Below are positions 10,653 through 21,935 of a stretch of DNA of 64,000 nucleotides, piece by piece (the stretch's first letter is position 1; every line of letters starts with the position of its first letter). Under the pieces are notes generated by a model. It worked only from the letters and a program-made list of their open reading frames with translations. It was not told the origin of the DNA and ran no database searches. Location: positions 185,683-249,682 of the forward strand of contig BCKE01000013.1 of NCBI GenBank assembly GCA_001600495.1, written 5' to 3'. Position numbers and translations under genes: made by a program. Origin of the DNA: Pilasporangium apinafurcum (taxonomy: Eukaryota; Oomycota; Peronosporomycetes; Pythiales; Pythiaceae).

Positions 10653-13391
10653 ATGGAGACGCTGAACAAGAACATTTTACTGGTAGGATTTTTTAGTTAA
10701 CGTATTTTATGCTGGTTGCGCGGACATGACTTGGTATTTGAATTTGTCTTCTATAGGCGGGCGAAGTAGTGGCGGAGCGATGGAAGATTGTAGAGAAAAT
10801 TGGAGAGGTAAGTCAAGAAACCAAGCCATGCGAGGCAAAGATAGGATGTGGTGGGTTTAATGTATCATAATCACCAATTATCGGTGCATTTATCTGCTTT
10901 GTATAGGGGACATTTAGTCAGATTTATTCGGCGTATTCCATCGAAGATGGGGAACGCGTGGCTGTGAAAGTGGAAGCACCGAGTTCGCTTAAGCCGGTTC
11001 TTGAATGGGAAAGCATGATCTTGAAAAGTCTGCAAGACTGTTCCCAAGTGTGCCGATACTTTTACCACGGGTACGACTGTTCGTGGTAATTTTTCTTTCG
11101 TGTGAAAGACAAATTGTGACACTTTTCTGGTCTGTTTATTGCTGATCATCTAGGAAACACGCCGACAGCACCGTGCTAGTAATGGAATTGCTAGGCGAGA
11201 GCATGTCCATGTTGCGGGTTTCTCCAGATGCTATTCATGGTGTACCTCTCTCGCGATGTGTGGCTGTTGGCCTTGAGGTATTATTTCATTATTTAATCCT
11301 GCTATTTGTAGTTATGAGCGAAGAAGAATGAATCATATTTTCCATATGGTGATATGCCAATATTATGTAGATGCTTGATTGCATCGAAGCGTTCCATCGT
11401 CACGGATATGTGCATCGAGACATCAAAGCGTCTAATTTTGCACTGAGTAACAACTCCAATCCAGCCAAACGGTTAGCATCGAAAATCCAAGTACGCAGTG
11501 GTGGTATTGACCGCAATGATTGACGCTGTGAATACCCGCTGTTGTTGTTTTGGTACAGGAAATACTACATTATTGATTTTGGGCTGTCACGTCAGCACAT
11601 CGGTGAGGACAAGAAAATCATCGCAGCACGAGCAATTGCCGAGTTTCGGGGCACGTCGATGTATGCGTCGCTGAGCTCTCATAGACGGCAGGAATTGAGC
11701 TTCAAGGACGACTTATGGTCGTGGTTTTACTTGGTCATGGATTTCATGCGTGGTGAACTCCCATGGGCGACAGATGCACAGCAAAAAAATAGGCAAACCG
11801 TGCTAGACTTGAAGGAATATTATACAGAGAAGAATCCGCAGTTACTCGTGGAAGGGCTTCCTGGTGCCACGCATTTAATTGTAATGATGAAGTACTTGAA
11901 TTCGCTCAAGTATGAAGATCAGCCGGATTATGCATTTCTTCGGACGAAGCTCCAACAAGTGGAAAGTGGCTCTAAAGAGGAAGATACGATGGAATCATGG
12001 AATGCATTGACGTCCGATAGAGAGCGAGCGCTACAGTGGAAGAAGAATGCGACTGATGTCTTACGCAAAAATGCTAATTCATCGGTCCTTGAAGCCCTCT
12101 TATCGGTCAGTTCTGCTTATCCTTACACTTGCTGATTTTTTCGTAGTGGTTTGTTCTAATATTGTAATGTGGGGAACAGGTTGCAAAGCACTATGATACA
12201 TTCTTTGGCTGTGAGAGTCTGGCCACAGAAGAACAATTGGCAGTGCAGGAAGCAGTTTTTAGGATAGAACGTGCTTTACGCGATCAATCTCAGATGTTGG
12301 CACCACCACCAATACAGAGCTTCGTGAAGCGGCGCATGTCGGAGCAAAAAATACGAAGTGATGCGTTGCGAAAACGGCGTGAACGTGATTTGCAGATTCG
12401 TCAATCGCTAGAGCTGGAGCGACGACAGTCGGGCATATTTGTTGACTCGGCGAATGATTCGGTGGGGAATAAAAGTTCTGCTGATGGAAATGAAGGAACG
12501 AAATCTGACAGCTCGATGGACATGTCCGACGGAGAGGAACATGGTCCTACAAGAACTGATGTTGGAAAAAATGAGCGATCAAACGGTGTACGCCCACTTA
12601 ACTCAGGTAACCGACAATTATCGCCACAACAACCACCTCTTCCACTAGGTCCTCCACCGCAGCGAGGGGATAATGTGAATCGAACAGTGTCTTCACCTCG
12701 ACCACCTCTTCCACCTGGACCGCGGAATGGACCATATCAACAACCAAGTGGGAATTACCAAGCAGGTGCGTTTGTTCCTCCGCTACCTCCTCAACCATAT
12801 CCTCCAAGTGGCAATGGGGTATCACCGCGTTTTAGTCGAGAAGATGATCGTCGCTCTTCGAACTCGTATGATCGGAGAAATGGAAGTGGATTGCAGCAAC
12901 ATTCCAGTCCAGCTTCTAGGGATCGATACGATCAATACTATGGCTCCCGACCAACAAGCACGCGGCGCAAGTCATCATCATCACCAGTATCGGACTATCG
13001 TCGCCGCAGTTCCAAAGCTCGTTCGTATTCTCCATCATCCGAGTCACGCTCGCGCTCCAGATCTAGTTCTCGCTCCGATTCGTCTCGCTCTCGATCCCGA
13101 TCTCGCTCCTACTCTCCGGAGCGGTCTCGTCGTCGTGGCCGCGATCGCCGGTATCGCTCACGCTCACGGTCCCCGTCTCGTTCGAGGTCTCCACGTCGTC
13201 GCCATTCGAGTTCACGGTATCAGTCCCACTCAAAAGATGATTATCGATCACGCTCTCGAAGTAGATACGAAGACAAAAGTGATCGCTTTGACAACTATGA
13301 CAAAGGAGAGTACAGCGTTAAACAGTCGCAACAGCAAAGTGCACCGCGTACAGGAGCTCGTCGTCCATCTCGTTGGCAGCCACGTGCATGA
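10653..13391 (+). CDS. CK1/TTBK-type protein kinase with RS-rich C-terminal tail, 7 exons
   Basis: Exons are 10653-10682, 10757-10807, 10907-11085, 11154-11277, 11371-11471, 11559-12105 and 12180-13391, giving 747 aa with all phases closed. Exon 3 could also end at 11070 in the same phase. The kinase domain fills the first half: GTFSQIYSAY glycine-loop remnant, VAVKVE (ATP lysine), HRDIKASNF catalytic loop, DFGLSR, and an EFRGTSMYASL segment in the activation region. This pattern is that of casein kinase 1/tau-tubulin kinases. The last exon is Pro-rich, then strongly Arg/Ser-rich (runs such as SRSRSRSYSPERSRRRGRDR), as in splicing regulators. A CK1-class kinase carrying its own RS domain suggests a nuclear-speckle kinase acting on splicing; that role is inferred. 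The whole cassette reads as one transcript because the exon 6-7 junction keeps the frame into the RS tail. Confidence 0.9.
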
Positions 13392-13679
13392 TGACCATTT
13401 TTGGCGAGAGTAAAAAACGTCTATGCAGTCCTATGAAAAAAACTTAGTGCGTTAGATGCACTAAGTGGAACGAGTCTGCTTCGGTAGTCCTGGCCTTACT
13501 GTGTGAATGTGTGAAGAAGATATGGAATTATAGTCGAAATTCTATCTTCGACGAATGATATCTGAGGCTAAACCATTCCAACGTAGTTAGGTATGGCCAA
13601 ATAATACTGTTCTAACGCTTGAGAGTTCTCGTTGTTGTTCACAGCTGCTTTGTACATCACGTGTAGCAAGGATCGTCTT

Positions 13680-14385
13680 TGTCATTCCCGCGTAGCGACA
13701 TTGCAACAAATGGGATAACGTGGGTGAGTTGAAGGCACGGTGCATTTAACATGTCCGATGTTTATCATGGGATGGAAGATGTAAAATCCAACGTGTACAC
13801 ACATACAACATTCATCGCGCTTGTCGTATCTAATGTAGAAATGCAACCTACCACTTTCTTCAGCCAGCAAAATCGTCTCCGCTTTTGAAAGTTCTAAGAC
13901 CGTGTATGTGGGTATTGTGTAGCAAAGTGAAGATGCAGTAACATCCAACTCACACCCGTCTGGTACATGTTTTTTCGCCCGAGAAGTAGTTCATCACAGG
14001 ACCACCAACAGAAAATGTTGAGTTACCACTGCTTGCAACCAATTCAACAACAAGACGACGTGATGGACTATCGTCTTCGCGTCAACCATGACACAAACCC
14101 ATATTAGGTGTGCAACGTGACGCTGTTCGCAATCAAAGTGATGCCACTTCCCCATCAATGGACGCAATTTTATTGGAGCGACCTCGTAGCGTAATAGAAG
14201 GTATGCGGATCAGCTAACTTAAAAAAAATCGAAATAGGCTTGGGTATTGGTCGCAACTCTCCATCAACCATCGTGTGATTTTCTGATACAGGGAATCTGG
14301 TAATTGCAGACGACGATCCATTCGCGTCACTAATCAGAATGATACATTAATATTGCGAGAGCCAAGACCACCATGGAGCACTCGT
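13680..14385 (-). pseudogene. Decayed coding remnant, unrecognised
   Basis: On the minus strand, coding-like peptide stretches follow one another in shifting frames: GSRNINVSF then a stop then LVTRMDRRLQLPDSLYQ, HTMVDGELRPIPKPISIFF, RRLVVELVASSGNSTFSVGG up to FSGEK, then HVPDGCELDVTASSLCY onward for about 95 codons. Frame changes fall at short homopolymers (for example the A-run near 13970). The even amino-acid composition and long runs suggest a former gene, perhaps for an extracellular beta-rich protein, but I cannot name a family. Sequencing error at the homopolymers is an alternative to true decay. Confidence 0.35.
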
Positions 14386-14399
14386 TTGTTTTCATTCAG

Positions 14400-15811
14400 A
14401 AAAAGATTGTGTTGTTGGTAAATAAATAGTGCACATACAGAACAGCACTGTTAGGCAGATCGTTTTGCTTCAGATAAAAGAAATAAAAAGACAGATGGTT
14501 GTCAAAAAAGAAGCAACTGAGAGGTATGCAGCACGTTGTGATCATGACGTTGGCAAGAGAGGAGAGAAAGACAAACAAGTTCAGCAGGATGAATATGGTT
14601 CTTCTATACCAAGAGTGTGGTTAGACCTCTATGCGGTTGCAGTGAAATGGTTTGCAATGTTTGTTGATTTAGCCACCATGCACATCTCCCTTCAAGAATT
14701 CGACTGTTGGCTCTCTTCGCTGAGGGATAAAAGAGACCTATCACACCTGCATTCTTTTTTTCCTGACCTTGTCTATTTTACCTGATCTTTTAATCCGTTA
14801 AAGTATAAGATGTTTTTGGTTCTCAGCTGTTCTAGTATTTGTCTGTAATCAAACCATAAACTTAATCAAGAACATTTATTTCTATAGCCAATCATAAGAG
14901 TGTCATTCTTTCGAGGTAGCCAGAATTTGTACCGCATTAGACTTGTGATCCAAATCATCTGATTGCATCTGTAAAATTTTTTTTGCTCGACATAATTATG
15001 ATCTGGTCCTGACAACTGCTCAGTTTGTTCTGATGAGGCTAGAAGATGGGGGTACCATAATCAAATCTGTAAAACAATTCTGCGGCACGCCCTCATTGCG
15101 TTTTTTGTTCTGAGGTCGGAGCAGCAATCGCTGTATCGCCTCACATGTTTGAAGTTATCTCAGGCGTACCTGAAACAGCAAATCGTTCAGGAAATATGGC
15201 CGAGTGACGTTTGTAATCTCACACAAAGCCTTCACTTTTTTTCGGAGCAGAAACTGTCTTTCTGTAAACACATCAAAATCATCTCGGTCCTCATTTTGAG
15301 TTTGTTCAAGATTAGAGGCGATTGGTTTTGCAATCGATTCACTGTTCATGCCAATGAGTACTGTCACATCCTGGGTTCTTAGCATGAGTTTCAGCTTTCA
15401 ATTCTATTATATCATAAAAAAATTATCAAATTCATGGTCAGGTCTTTTTGCCCATCATCGTTACCAATCAGCAATTTTGTTGCTAAGAGGTGTGTCATTG
15501 TGCGACGCTGTGAAAAAGTGTTGACAGTTTGTACATAGGTGTGATGAGATAACCCCTCTCTCAGAAAAACATCCGTCGTCAATACTTGGACCCATCACTC
15601 CTCCTCCTCCAGTCGTACGTCAGTAAGAACGAGAGGAAAATCCGACACGCACCCTATACAGATGGACAGCTCCTTTTTTCTCCCTCGTCGTCTTATCTGT
15701 GTTGGACCAGTTCTTTTACCGCCTCGACAAAAGTGATTGCCTATCATTTCGCAATCGGACACGCCGTTGGGACACAGACGGAGACTGAGGTTCGCTTGGC
15801 ATCGTTCCAGC
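14400..15811. other. Gene-poor spacer with weak coding traces
   Basis: No gene is supported here. A 76-codon minus-strand ORF (15385-15155) continues in a neighbouring frame to about 14880 (RRYSDCCSDLRTKNAMRA, LMRYKFWLPRKND), with stops in between, so it looks like another decayed gene. A plus-strand ORF at 14429-14785 has no recognisable features. The last roughly 200 bases should be the promoter and 5' leader of the transporter that starts at 15812. Confidence 0.35.
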
Positions 15812-17476
15812 ATGTCGTTTTCTCCAGATGATGTCACGATTCTTGGTAGCAGCAAAATCTCACCCGCAAAAAATTATGACAAAATGCGGTTCGCCTACGA
15901 CGACTTCATCGAAGGCGGTGCATTGCGAGATGGTGGTGCACCACGGGTGTTCTCCAAAGACTACATCGGTTTAGTAGCGCAGTACGCAGCAGTCGGGCTA
16001 ATCGATGGTGTGCTACCCAATATTGTCTACCCGTTCCTGCAGAACTACCTCAACTTGCCTGGTACACAAACCACGACAGCATCGACGCTCGTGCAACTCG
16101 CCTGGTCGTTCAAGGTCTTCTACGGTGTGCTCTCGGATTGCTTCCCTATCTACGGATATCGTCGTCGTCCTTACATGATCATCGGATGGAGTATTACGCT
16201 GGCAACGCTCATTATGATGTGGCTCACACCGGTTGGTGATCCATACTTCACTGACCCACAATACAGAAATACACTCCCTTCAGCTTACACTGCTGCAATC
16301 ATCGAGACTATCAACTATGATGCCGCCAACCAAGGTAGCAAGTACATTGTGCCGATGATGTTGTGTGCGTTTGGCTACTTGCTTGCCGATGTTTGTGCCG
16401 ATGGTATTGTCGTGGAACTCGCGCAACGTGAACCCATGGTGGTACGTGGCACGACACAGTCTATCATTTACGTGACTCGTACGATCTTTTACTGTTTGGC
16501 CGCTGTCATTGTCGGCTTTGGCTTTAATGGAGAAGAATACGGTGGTACATTCAGCTTCTCGCTCTCCTTCCAGACGTTGATGCTGATCCTCGCCATCTGC
16601 ATCGTGCCAATGCTGCCCATCACATGGTATTTTATCCGCGAAGAGCAGATGCCACGCATTTCATTCCGCAAGTACATGGGGCAGCTCTGGGACACCATGC
16701 AAACGCGTGCGGTGTACCAAGTGTTGGCGCAGAACTTCTTCTTTGGTATTTTCTCACAGTTCACTTTTGTCTCCAAGCTGCAGCTGCAAACATACTGGGC
16801 CGAGGTCACACCGCTCAATGAGAAAATTGCAGGTTTGCTTTCCAATGGACTCTTTGCATTGGCTATTTGGTTCACTGGTAAATACGGGCTTCACTGGGAT
16901 TGGCGGTTCGTGCCCACAGTCTGTATGATCGCGTTTATCACATTAGATGCAGTGGGCAAACTGCTGGTGATCTGGAACGTTTACCGTTCGCAGTGGTTCT
17001 GGTTGCTCTGGCCTGTGCTGGAACAGCTGCCTTTAGGAGTGATGTTCATTGTGTCGACATTTATCATCATTGAGCTGTCAACAGAAGGTCACGAAAGTGC
17101 CATGTACGGTCTGATTACAACAGTCAGTAACGTGTCCAACCCTGTGGCAGTTGCACTCACGAGAAACATCGATTCGATTTTTGACTTGTCTACGGAACGC
17201 ATTCAGAATGACTCGACCGGCGTTCGTCGTGATGTCACCGTCACAGTGCTCATCATGTACGTCGTCAACTTGCTGTCGCTCTTCTGGTTGCTCATCCTGC
17301 CGCGCCAGAAGGAAGAAACCCAGGCGCTGAAGCGCCTCGGTGGCTCGAGTCGCTTAATGGGGATGATCACGGTCATCTACCTGTCGCTCGCACTCGCCTA
17401 CTCCGTGACAACCAACATTATGAGTATCTTCCCGTCCACGGCCTGTCTTCGCATCGTTGGTGGTACTGGTTGCTAG
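15812..17476 (+). CDS. BT1-family (folate-biopterin type) MFS transporter
   Basis: A single-exon gene of 554 aa, starting at the ATG for MSFSPDDVTI; an in-frame TTG upstream (15737) is not a credible start. The protein is a polytopic membrane carrier of the BT1 branch of the major facilitator superfamily. It has GLVAQYAAVGLIDGVLPNI, then the conserved SFKVFYGVLSDCFPIYGYRR loop followed by RPYMIIGW, and about twelve hydrophobic helices. Known BT1 members in trypanosomatids and plants move folates, pterins or related compounds across membranes. The oomycete family is large and its substrates are mostly unknown. The substrate here cannot be read from sequence. Confidence 0.93.
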   Translation: MSFSPDDVTILGSSKISPAKNYDKMRFAYDDFIEGGALRDGGAPRVFSKDYIGLVAQYAAVGLIDGVLPNIVYPFLQNYLNLPGTQTTTASTLVQLAWSFKVFYGVLSDCFPIYGYRRRPYMIIGWSITLATLIMMWLTPVGDPYFTDPQYRNTLPSAYTAAIIETINYDAANQGSKYIVPMMLCAFGYLLADVCADGIVVELAQREPMVVRGTTQSIIYVTRTIFYCLAAVIVGFGFNGEEYGGTFSFSLSFQTLMLILAICIVPMLPITWYFIREEQMPRISFRKYMGQLWDTMQTRAVYQVLAQNFFFGIFSQFTFVSKLQLQTYWAEVTPLNEKIAGLLSNGLFALAIWFTGKYGLHWDWRFVPTVCMIAFITLDAVGKLLVIWNVYRSQWFWLLWPVLEQLPLGVMFIVSTFIIIELSTEGHESAMYGLITTVSNVSNPVAVALTRNIDSIFDLSTERIQNDSTGVRRDVTVTVLIMYVVNLLSLFWLLILPRQKEETQALKRLGGSSRLMGMITVIYLSLALAYSVTTNIMSIFPSTACLRIVGGTGC

Positions 17477-18205
17477 TTTCTCCTGTGGCTTCATTGAGTG
17501 ACGTTGCAGTTTTTTTGTTTCTAGAGTGGATCACTTTTAATTCTTTTTCCATTTTTGAGATATCCGTAAGCTATATAACATATTTCCCTTGATTTTCATT
17601 TTGATGTTTCTCCTGTGAATTATCAATAGATAAACTTTCTTAGAGCACATCCTTCAGTGTTTGTCGGTGCTATGATCGAATGAAAAGATGAAGACAAGGC
17701 GGAAGTGACAAGGTGCGGCGCATTATCGAGATAGGCAGGTGCCGCGATGCGTTTTCTTTCCTCACTGTGTGACTGAGCCATGCAGCGACCAACACTCTCG
17801 ATTCTGATACAATCTGCGGAATTTTATCCACACACACTCGACTAAATACTGGTTTTATTTGTAAAAAATGGGTAAAGGTACGGATAGTTTTCCGTTATTT
17901 CAATGGTTTCCACAAAAAGAAAGAGACAGAGTGTAGGTCGGCTTTCAAATCAAAATGCAAAGAGTGATGGTACCGTACCCAAAGTCGGTCATGCTGCACC
18001 TCCAGTACACTCATCTAAGTATCCAAATGCAGTTGATGTGCATTCACATGCGGCTTCATGACAAAATCGTTTACGTTGACGTTCTCAGACCTTGGCACTC
18101 ACCATCACCTCGCATCATTCCGAATAGAGCGACGTGAACGCGGGAAACCGAAGGAGTCAGCACTTATTTGTGCATTCGCCAGTGAAGTTAGGAAGAACGA
18201 AGAAC
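17477..18205. other. Intergenic spacer
   Basis: AT-rich sequence between two plus-strand genes. I see no coding frame, RNA gene or clear repeat. It should hold the transporter 3' end and the protease promoter. Confidence 0.6.
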
Positions 18206-20586
18206 ATGGTGACACGAGATCGCAGTCCCTTGCTGCAGTATGGATCGGAAAAAGCTGAAGCGCTACCCTTACGTGTTTCACCAGTATCGCAAGCCGATGG
18301 ACCATCCGCATCGTCTCGTGTGTTGACGAAATCCACACTGTTCTATGCATTGAATGGCGTGGCAATCTTGGCATTGCTCTCTATCTGTGTGTCAATGCAC
18401 AACACTATCACTCGCTTACAAACGCAGGTGGCACAGCAGACAACCACCATCACTACCAGTTACTCCGCCTCCGAAATGTAAGCAAACCGTGCGCTGTTGT
18501 TAATACTACTCCTCTCCTATTTTTTTATTGGTGCCACTAACTCCATTCTCCCTACAGTGAAACTTTATCAAATAGCCATCGCAATTCTGCTTTGAAAAAA
18601 GATGCAGAACGCATTCCAATGGCGATGCTTCCATCTAAATTCGCTGTGAATTACGTGACCCCTCGACAGGACCAGGCTCACCGAGGTACTTGCTGGGACT
18701 TTGCCACCATTGGCTTCTTGGAACAATCGTACCGTGAAAATGGTGTACGTAATGGGTGGCTCGCCGAAGACGAATACGTGGCTTTTTCTGAACAAGTAAG
18801 AACGTTGTATTCTGGAGATTTACATTTTGTGGCTGGCTGAATAGAGGACAGAGGTTAAATCGCTTGTTGCTGATCGCTCATCTAGGCATACGGTGTGGAA
18901 GTACTCAAACTCTGTACAGGACCAGCTGATTCTCAACAGCAGATCGATTGTCGCGTTGCTGGTGATGAAGTACGCTCTTGCCTTTGGTTTCCCTTCAGCT
19001 ATTTCCAGATTATGAACTCGGCTTTTTTGTTCTGTAATATAGATGTGGGCTAACTCGACCGAGGGTGGAGAAGTACCGGTGCTGTATTACCTCCGTGAGG
19101 GACTTCAGGAGTCTATTTTCCCACTATCGGTGTGCAAATATTACGTGGATGGTGGCAACGACATGCTTTGTCCTGGCTTGGAGCCAGCTCGCGCCGGCAA
19201 TCCAGTAAAGTTTAGCGTCAAGGTACGCATGGCTTTGAAGATCAGCCTGTAAGTTTGCTTCCTGTTCTCAGTTGTAATTGACTGCTGCTTTGGGTCTGTT
19301 AGAGCATGGAAACGAAATATGACGACATGTCGGTTCGCGAGCATCTTTTCCGCAAGAATCAGGCGATGCCTCTTTCTACACCAGTGGCGATGGTGACGCA
19401 CTATTATCCATGCATTGGATCATTTGCCAGTGATCCACATTGCGCGCCCGAACACTGCACGCTCTGTCCTCCTGATCTTGCCATGACGACCTGCTGTGTG
19501 CCGATCAAGGGAGGCAATAATCGTAATATGGAGGGTGAGTTCTTCAGCCATCCCGGAATGTCCATCGAAGGCGGTCATGCTATGGTATGTTGAACGATGC
19601 ATTCATGTCATGAAGCAGCAATACTTAGTTTCTTACTCCATTTTCATGGTTCCACAGCTTCTTGTGGGTTACAATGACGCCTTCCTGACGCGTGAAGGAT
19701 TCACTGGTGGTTTGATTGTGAAAAACTCGTGGGCTGATGGTCCATACCAGGGAAGTCACTCACTTGCGTACTGGATGCAAGAAATATCCGACTGGGATGA
19801 ACGTTCCGTGTGCCCAAATGCCTACAAGTACGGATGTATTTCGTCCTGATGTTATCCTGTCATGACGCTACTATTAACTTGATTATTATGGTGCATCTCC
19901 TGTAGTCCTTTCAATTGGTACCAATGTGGGAACGCTGGTATTTCCGCCCAGAAAGTAGCTGATCATGTCACAAACGATACGTTTAACGAGGGTATCCAAG
20001 ACTGTCTCTCTGAAGAAACGCAACTCTTTGCGAACGTCAACATTCAGCCTCTACATCTCAAGTGTTTGGATGCCACTCAGTGCCGCACAGACGGTGACTT
20101 TGTCTATTTCGTTCGCAACACCACAGACTGGGGTGATCGCATGACAGTCATGTGTCTCTGGGAATACTCCCAAGAGCAACACATCTCACGCGAGATTTGC
20201 CTAAAACCAATGCTGGAAGTGTCTATCGCTCGCACATTAAGGTATGCCTGTATGTAGTTGCCTCAGTGTCATTTCTAATTTTGATGGTGCTTACAATGTG
20301 GTATGTAATGAAACTCAGACCTGTCCCTGAAGAGGTGAAGGAGAATGATACGGATGTGTGTGGCTTTTATTTCATTCCATACGAAGCTCTTCGTCAATGG
20401 ATCGCACAATTTCAGGGTTTCTTTGTCAACAGTTTCGATATAGAATGGGATCCACGATCGTATCTCGCCAACCGAGACGATTATCCTGATTTCGACTACT
20501 CGTTACTCGAGATCTCGACCGCAAAGCAAAATCACACACAGTTTCTTGGGCCGTTCCCGTACGCGAAAGTCGTGACGCAATTCTAG
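18206..20586 (+). CDS. Papain-like (C1) cysteine protease with N-terminal membrane anchor, 8 exons
   Basis: Exons are 18206-18477, 18558-18795, 18886-18969, 19043-19222, 19303-19584, 19658-19827, 19906-20241 and 20319-20586. All phases close (609 aa) and introns are 73-90 nt. There is no cleavable signal peptide. A single hydrophobic helix at about residues 45-66 (FYALNGVAILALLSICVSM) makes it a type II membrane protein with the protease outside or luminal. The catalytic residues are present: Cys136 in RGTCWDF, His350 in EGGHAM and Asn375 in VKNSWADG. The region between Cys and His is Cys-rich and there is a C-terminal extension of about 200 residues. Such proteases act in secretory or lysosomal compartments or at the cell surface; substrate and site are unknown. 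Confidence 0.93.
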
Positions 20587-20689
20587 GGCGGAAAGAAGAA
20601 GTAGAAGAGCGGAAAGAGAGAATCGTTAAGAGTAATGGGTCACACGAGAATCTGAGTGCAAGAATGAGTGATGCTAAGCCAGTTGAATC

Positions 20690-21120
20690 CTGGTAATGAG
20701 GTGATGTTTAATCATCAGATACTCATTCGCTAATACTTGGTCTGCTTGTTCTTCTTTTGCTTTGATCAAGTCCATGGTTTCTTCGTTTTGCCTGTCTTGA
20801 TTATCACTAAGAAAAGACTGTATGAAGACATTTGCCATCGGATTTAGTTCTATGAAGCAAGAAGATTTTGGATATTGTTTAGTGTTTCATTAACGGTATC
20901 AATTACGTTGTGAATCGGATATGCCCTAGGCATAATGTTCGAGTCATCCATTCATACATATGATAGCAAAACGTTTCAGTTCCAGCACAACCAGCTATCC
21001 ATTCATTCTTGTCGAGAAGAACTAACTCTAATAACAGGAGCGTCTTCAGTATTATGTTTTTAGACAGGATATTCCGCTTCTATCGGTGCTGTTCTTGCTA
21101 ATACGTATTGAGTGATCTCA
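20690..21120 (-). other. Possible decayed coding fragments downstream of a TnpB-like remnant
   Basis: The minus strand shows short coding-like runs in different frames (NIILKTLLLLELVLLDKNEW, RAYPIHNVIDTVNETLNNIQ, then about 60 codons ending HHLITRIQLA). They are separated by stops or shifts. A short related stretch (CAAGAATGAATGGAT...) recurs near 22730, and again as an ORF at 22839-22657. This could be the remains of a repeated gene or of the mobile element next to it; I do not recognise the family. Confidence 0.25.
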
Positions 21121-21122
21121 CT

Positions 21123-21575
21123 TCACGCTAGCCTAGTTTTTGTCTTCGGCCGTGTGGACGCATAATAAGCAGTTAATCTCAAGAGATTATATGAGATACT
21201 AGCAGCGCTGACATCTCTATCAAGAACGAACCTGCAGTGAGGACACTGAAAGACTTTCTGGTGTTTCGTCACGTAGTTGATTCTCCCACACTGCGAGCAA
21301 GTCTTTGTTGTATACTGTTCCTCACAATCATATGTATGGTGTTTGCCTTCCTTTCGCACCGATACTACCGTGCCACCCTTTCTGGACAATCGCTTTGATT
21401 TTTCATACACTTGATTTCCACATATCCGTTCTTGAAAAGAAGAATGGCGCTGAAAAGAGTTCATTGCGAAGAATTCGAAACAAGTTTCTATTTCTATTGA
21501 TGTGGATCTGTTCGCTTCAAAAATCAGGTCAAAGTGTATGATACCAATAGAAGAAATGGGAGATAGACGTTAGTC
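21123..21575 (-). pseudogene. TnpB/Fanzor-like nuclease, C-terminal fragment (family B, copy 1)
   Basis: The minus-strand frame is open from about 21570 to the stop at 21123, longer than the ATG-initiated part (from 21464). It holds the end of a TnpB/Fanzor RNA-guided nuclease: a helical stretch, then the zinc finger CSQCG...CPHC and the RuvC-III motif DRDVSAASISYNLLRL with its catalytic Asp. This matches the C-terminal signature of IS605-type TnpB and eukaryotic Fanzor proteins. The RuvC-I part and the N-terminal half are absent, so the copy is truncated. Its sequence and 5' flank recur at 41351-41790 (-) and 41820-42112 (+). It is distinct from the Fanzor in 50651-53127. Confidence 0.8.
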
Positions 21576-21935
21576 CATTGCGCTGGTATATATCAATCAA
21601 CCCAATCAATGACATAGGTAATCTGCTTCCAGTAAGTTGTTGCAACCAGCTCATCACTGTCAATCATCGCCGCCTACACACAAGATGTTGTGATTAGTAA
21701 TGACGACGAGAATGATATCGTTGGTGTCTCGGTTGTTCCTTCGTTCGAGGAGGATCGCGTTCTGATGTTGGCCTAAGAATGCAGGTCGGTGTATCATGTT
21801 GAACATATCTTTATCGGTAATTTACCGGTATTTCTGACAAATTTTTATGATCGTCATTGTGCATACACTTGCCCAAGTCATCAGCTGCAGAATTATCACT
21901 GGGATACAACACAACGTGACACGTTGGACTGTGTC

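Noticed and set aside
12727-13413. 228-codon ORF in the kinase tail
   Set aside because: It is an alternative frame of the low-complexity Arg/Ser/Pro region; the RS frame continues the kinase.
15737-15811. N-terminal extension of the BT1 transporter
   Set aside because: It begins at a TTG, and the first ATG at 15812 gives a normal start.
20152-20586. ORF with an apparent transmembrane helix (VCLYVVASVSFLILMVL) as a C-terminal anchor of the protease
   Set aside because: The helix is a translated intron: GTATGC...CTCAG (20242-20318, 77 nt) has a branch-like CTAAT and splicing it out restores the frame as ARTLRPVPEEV.
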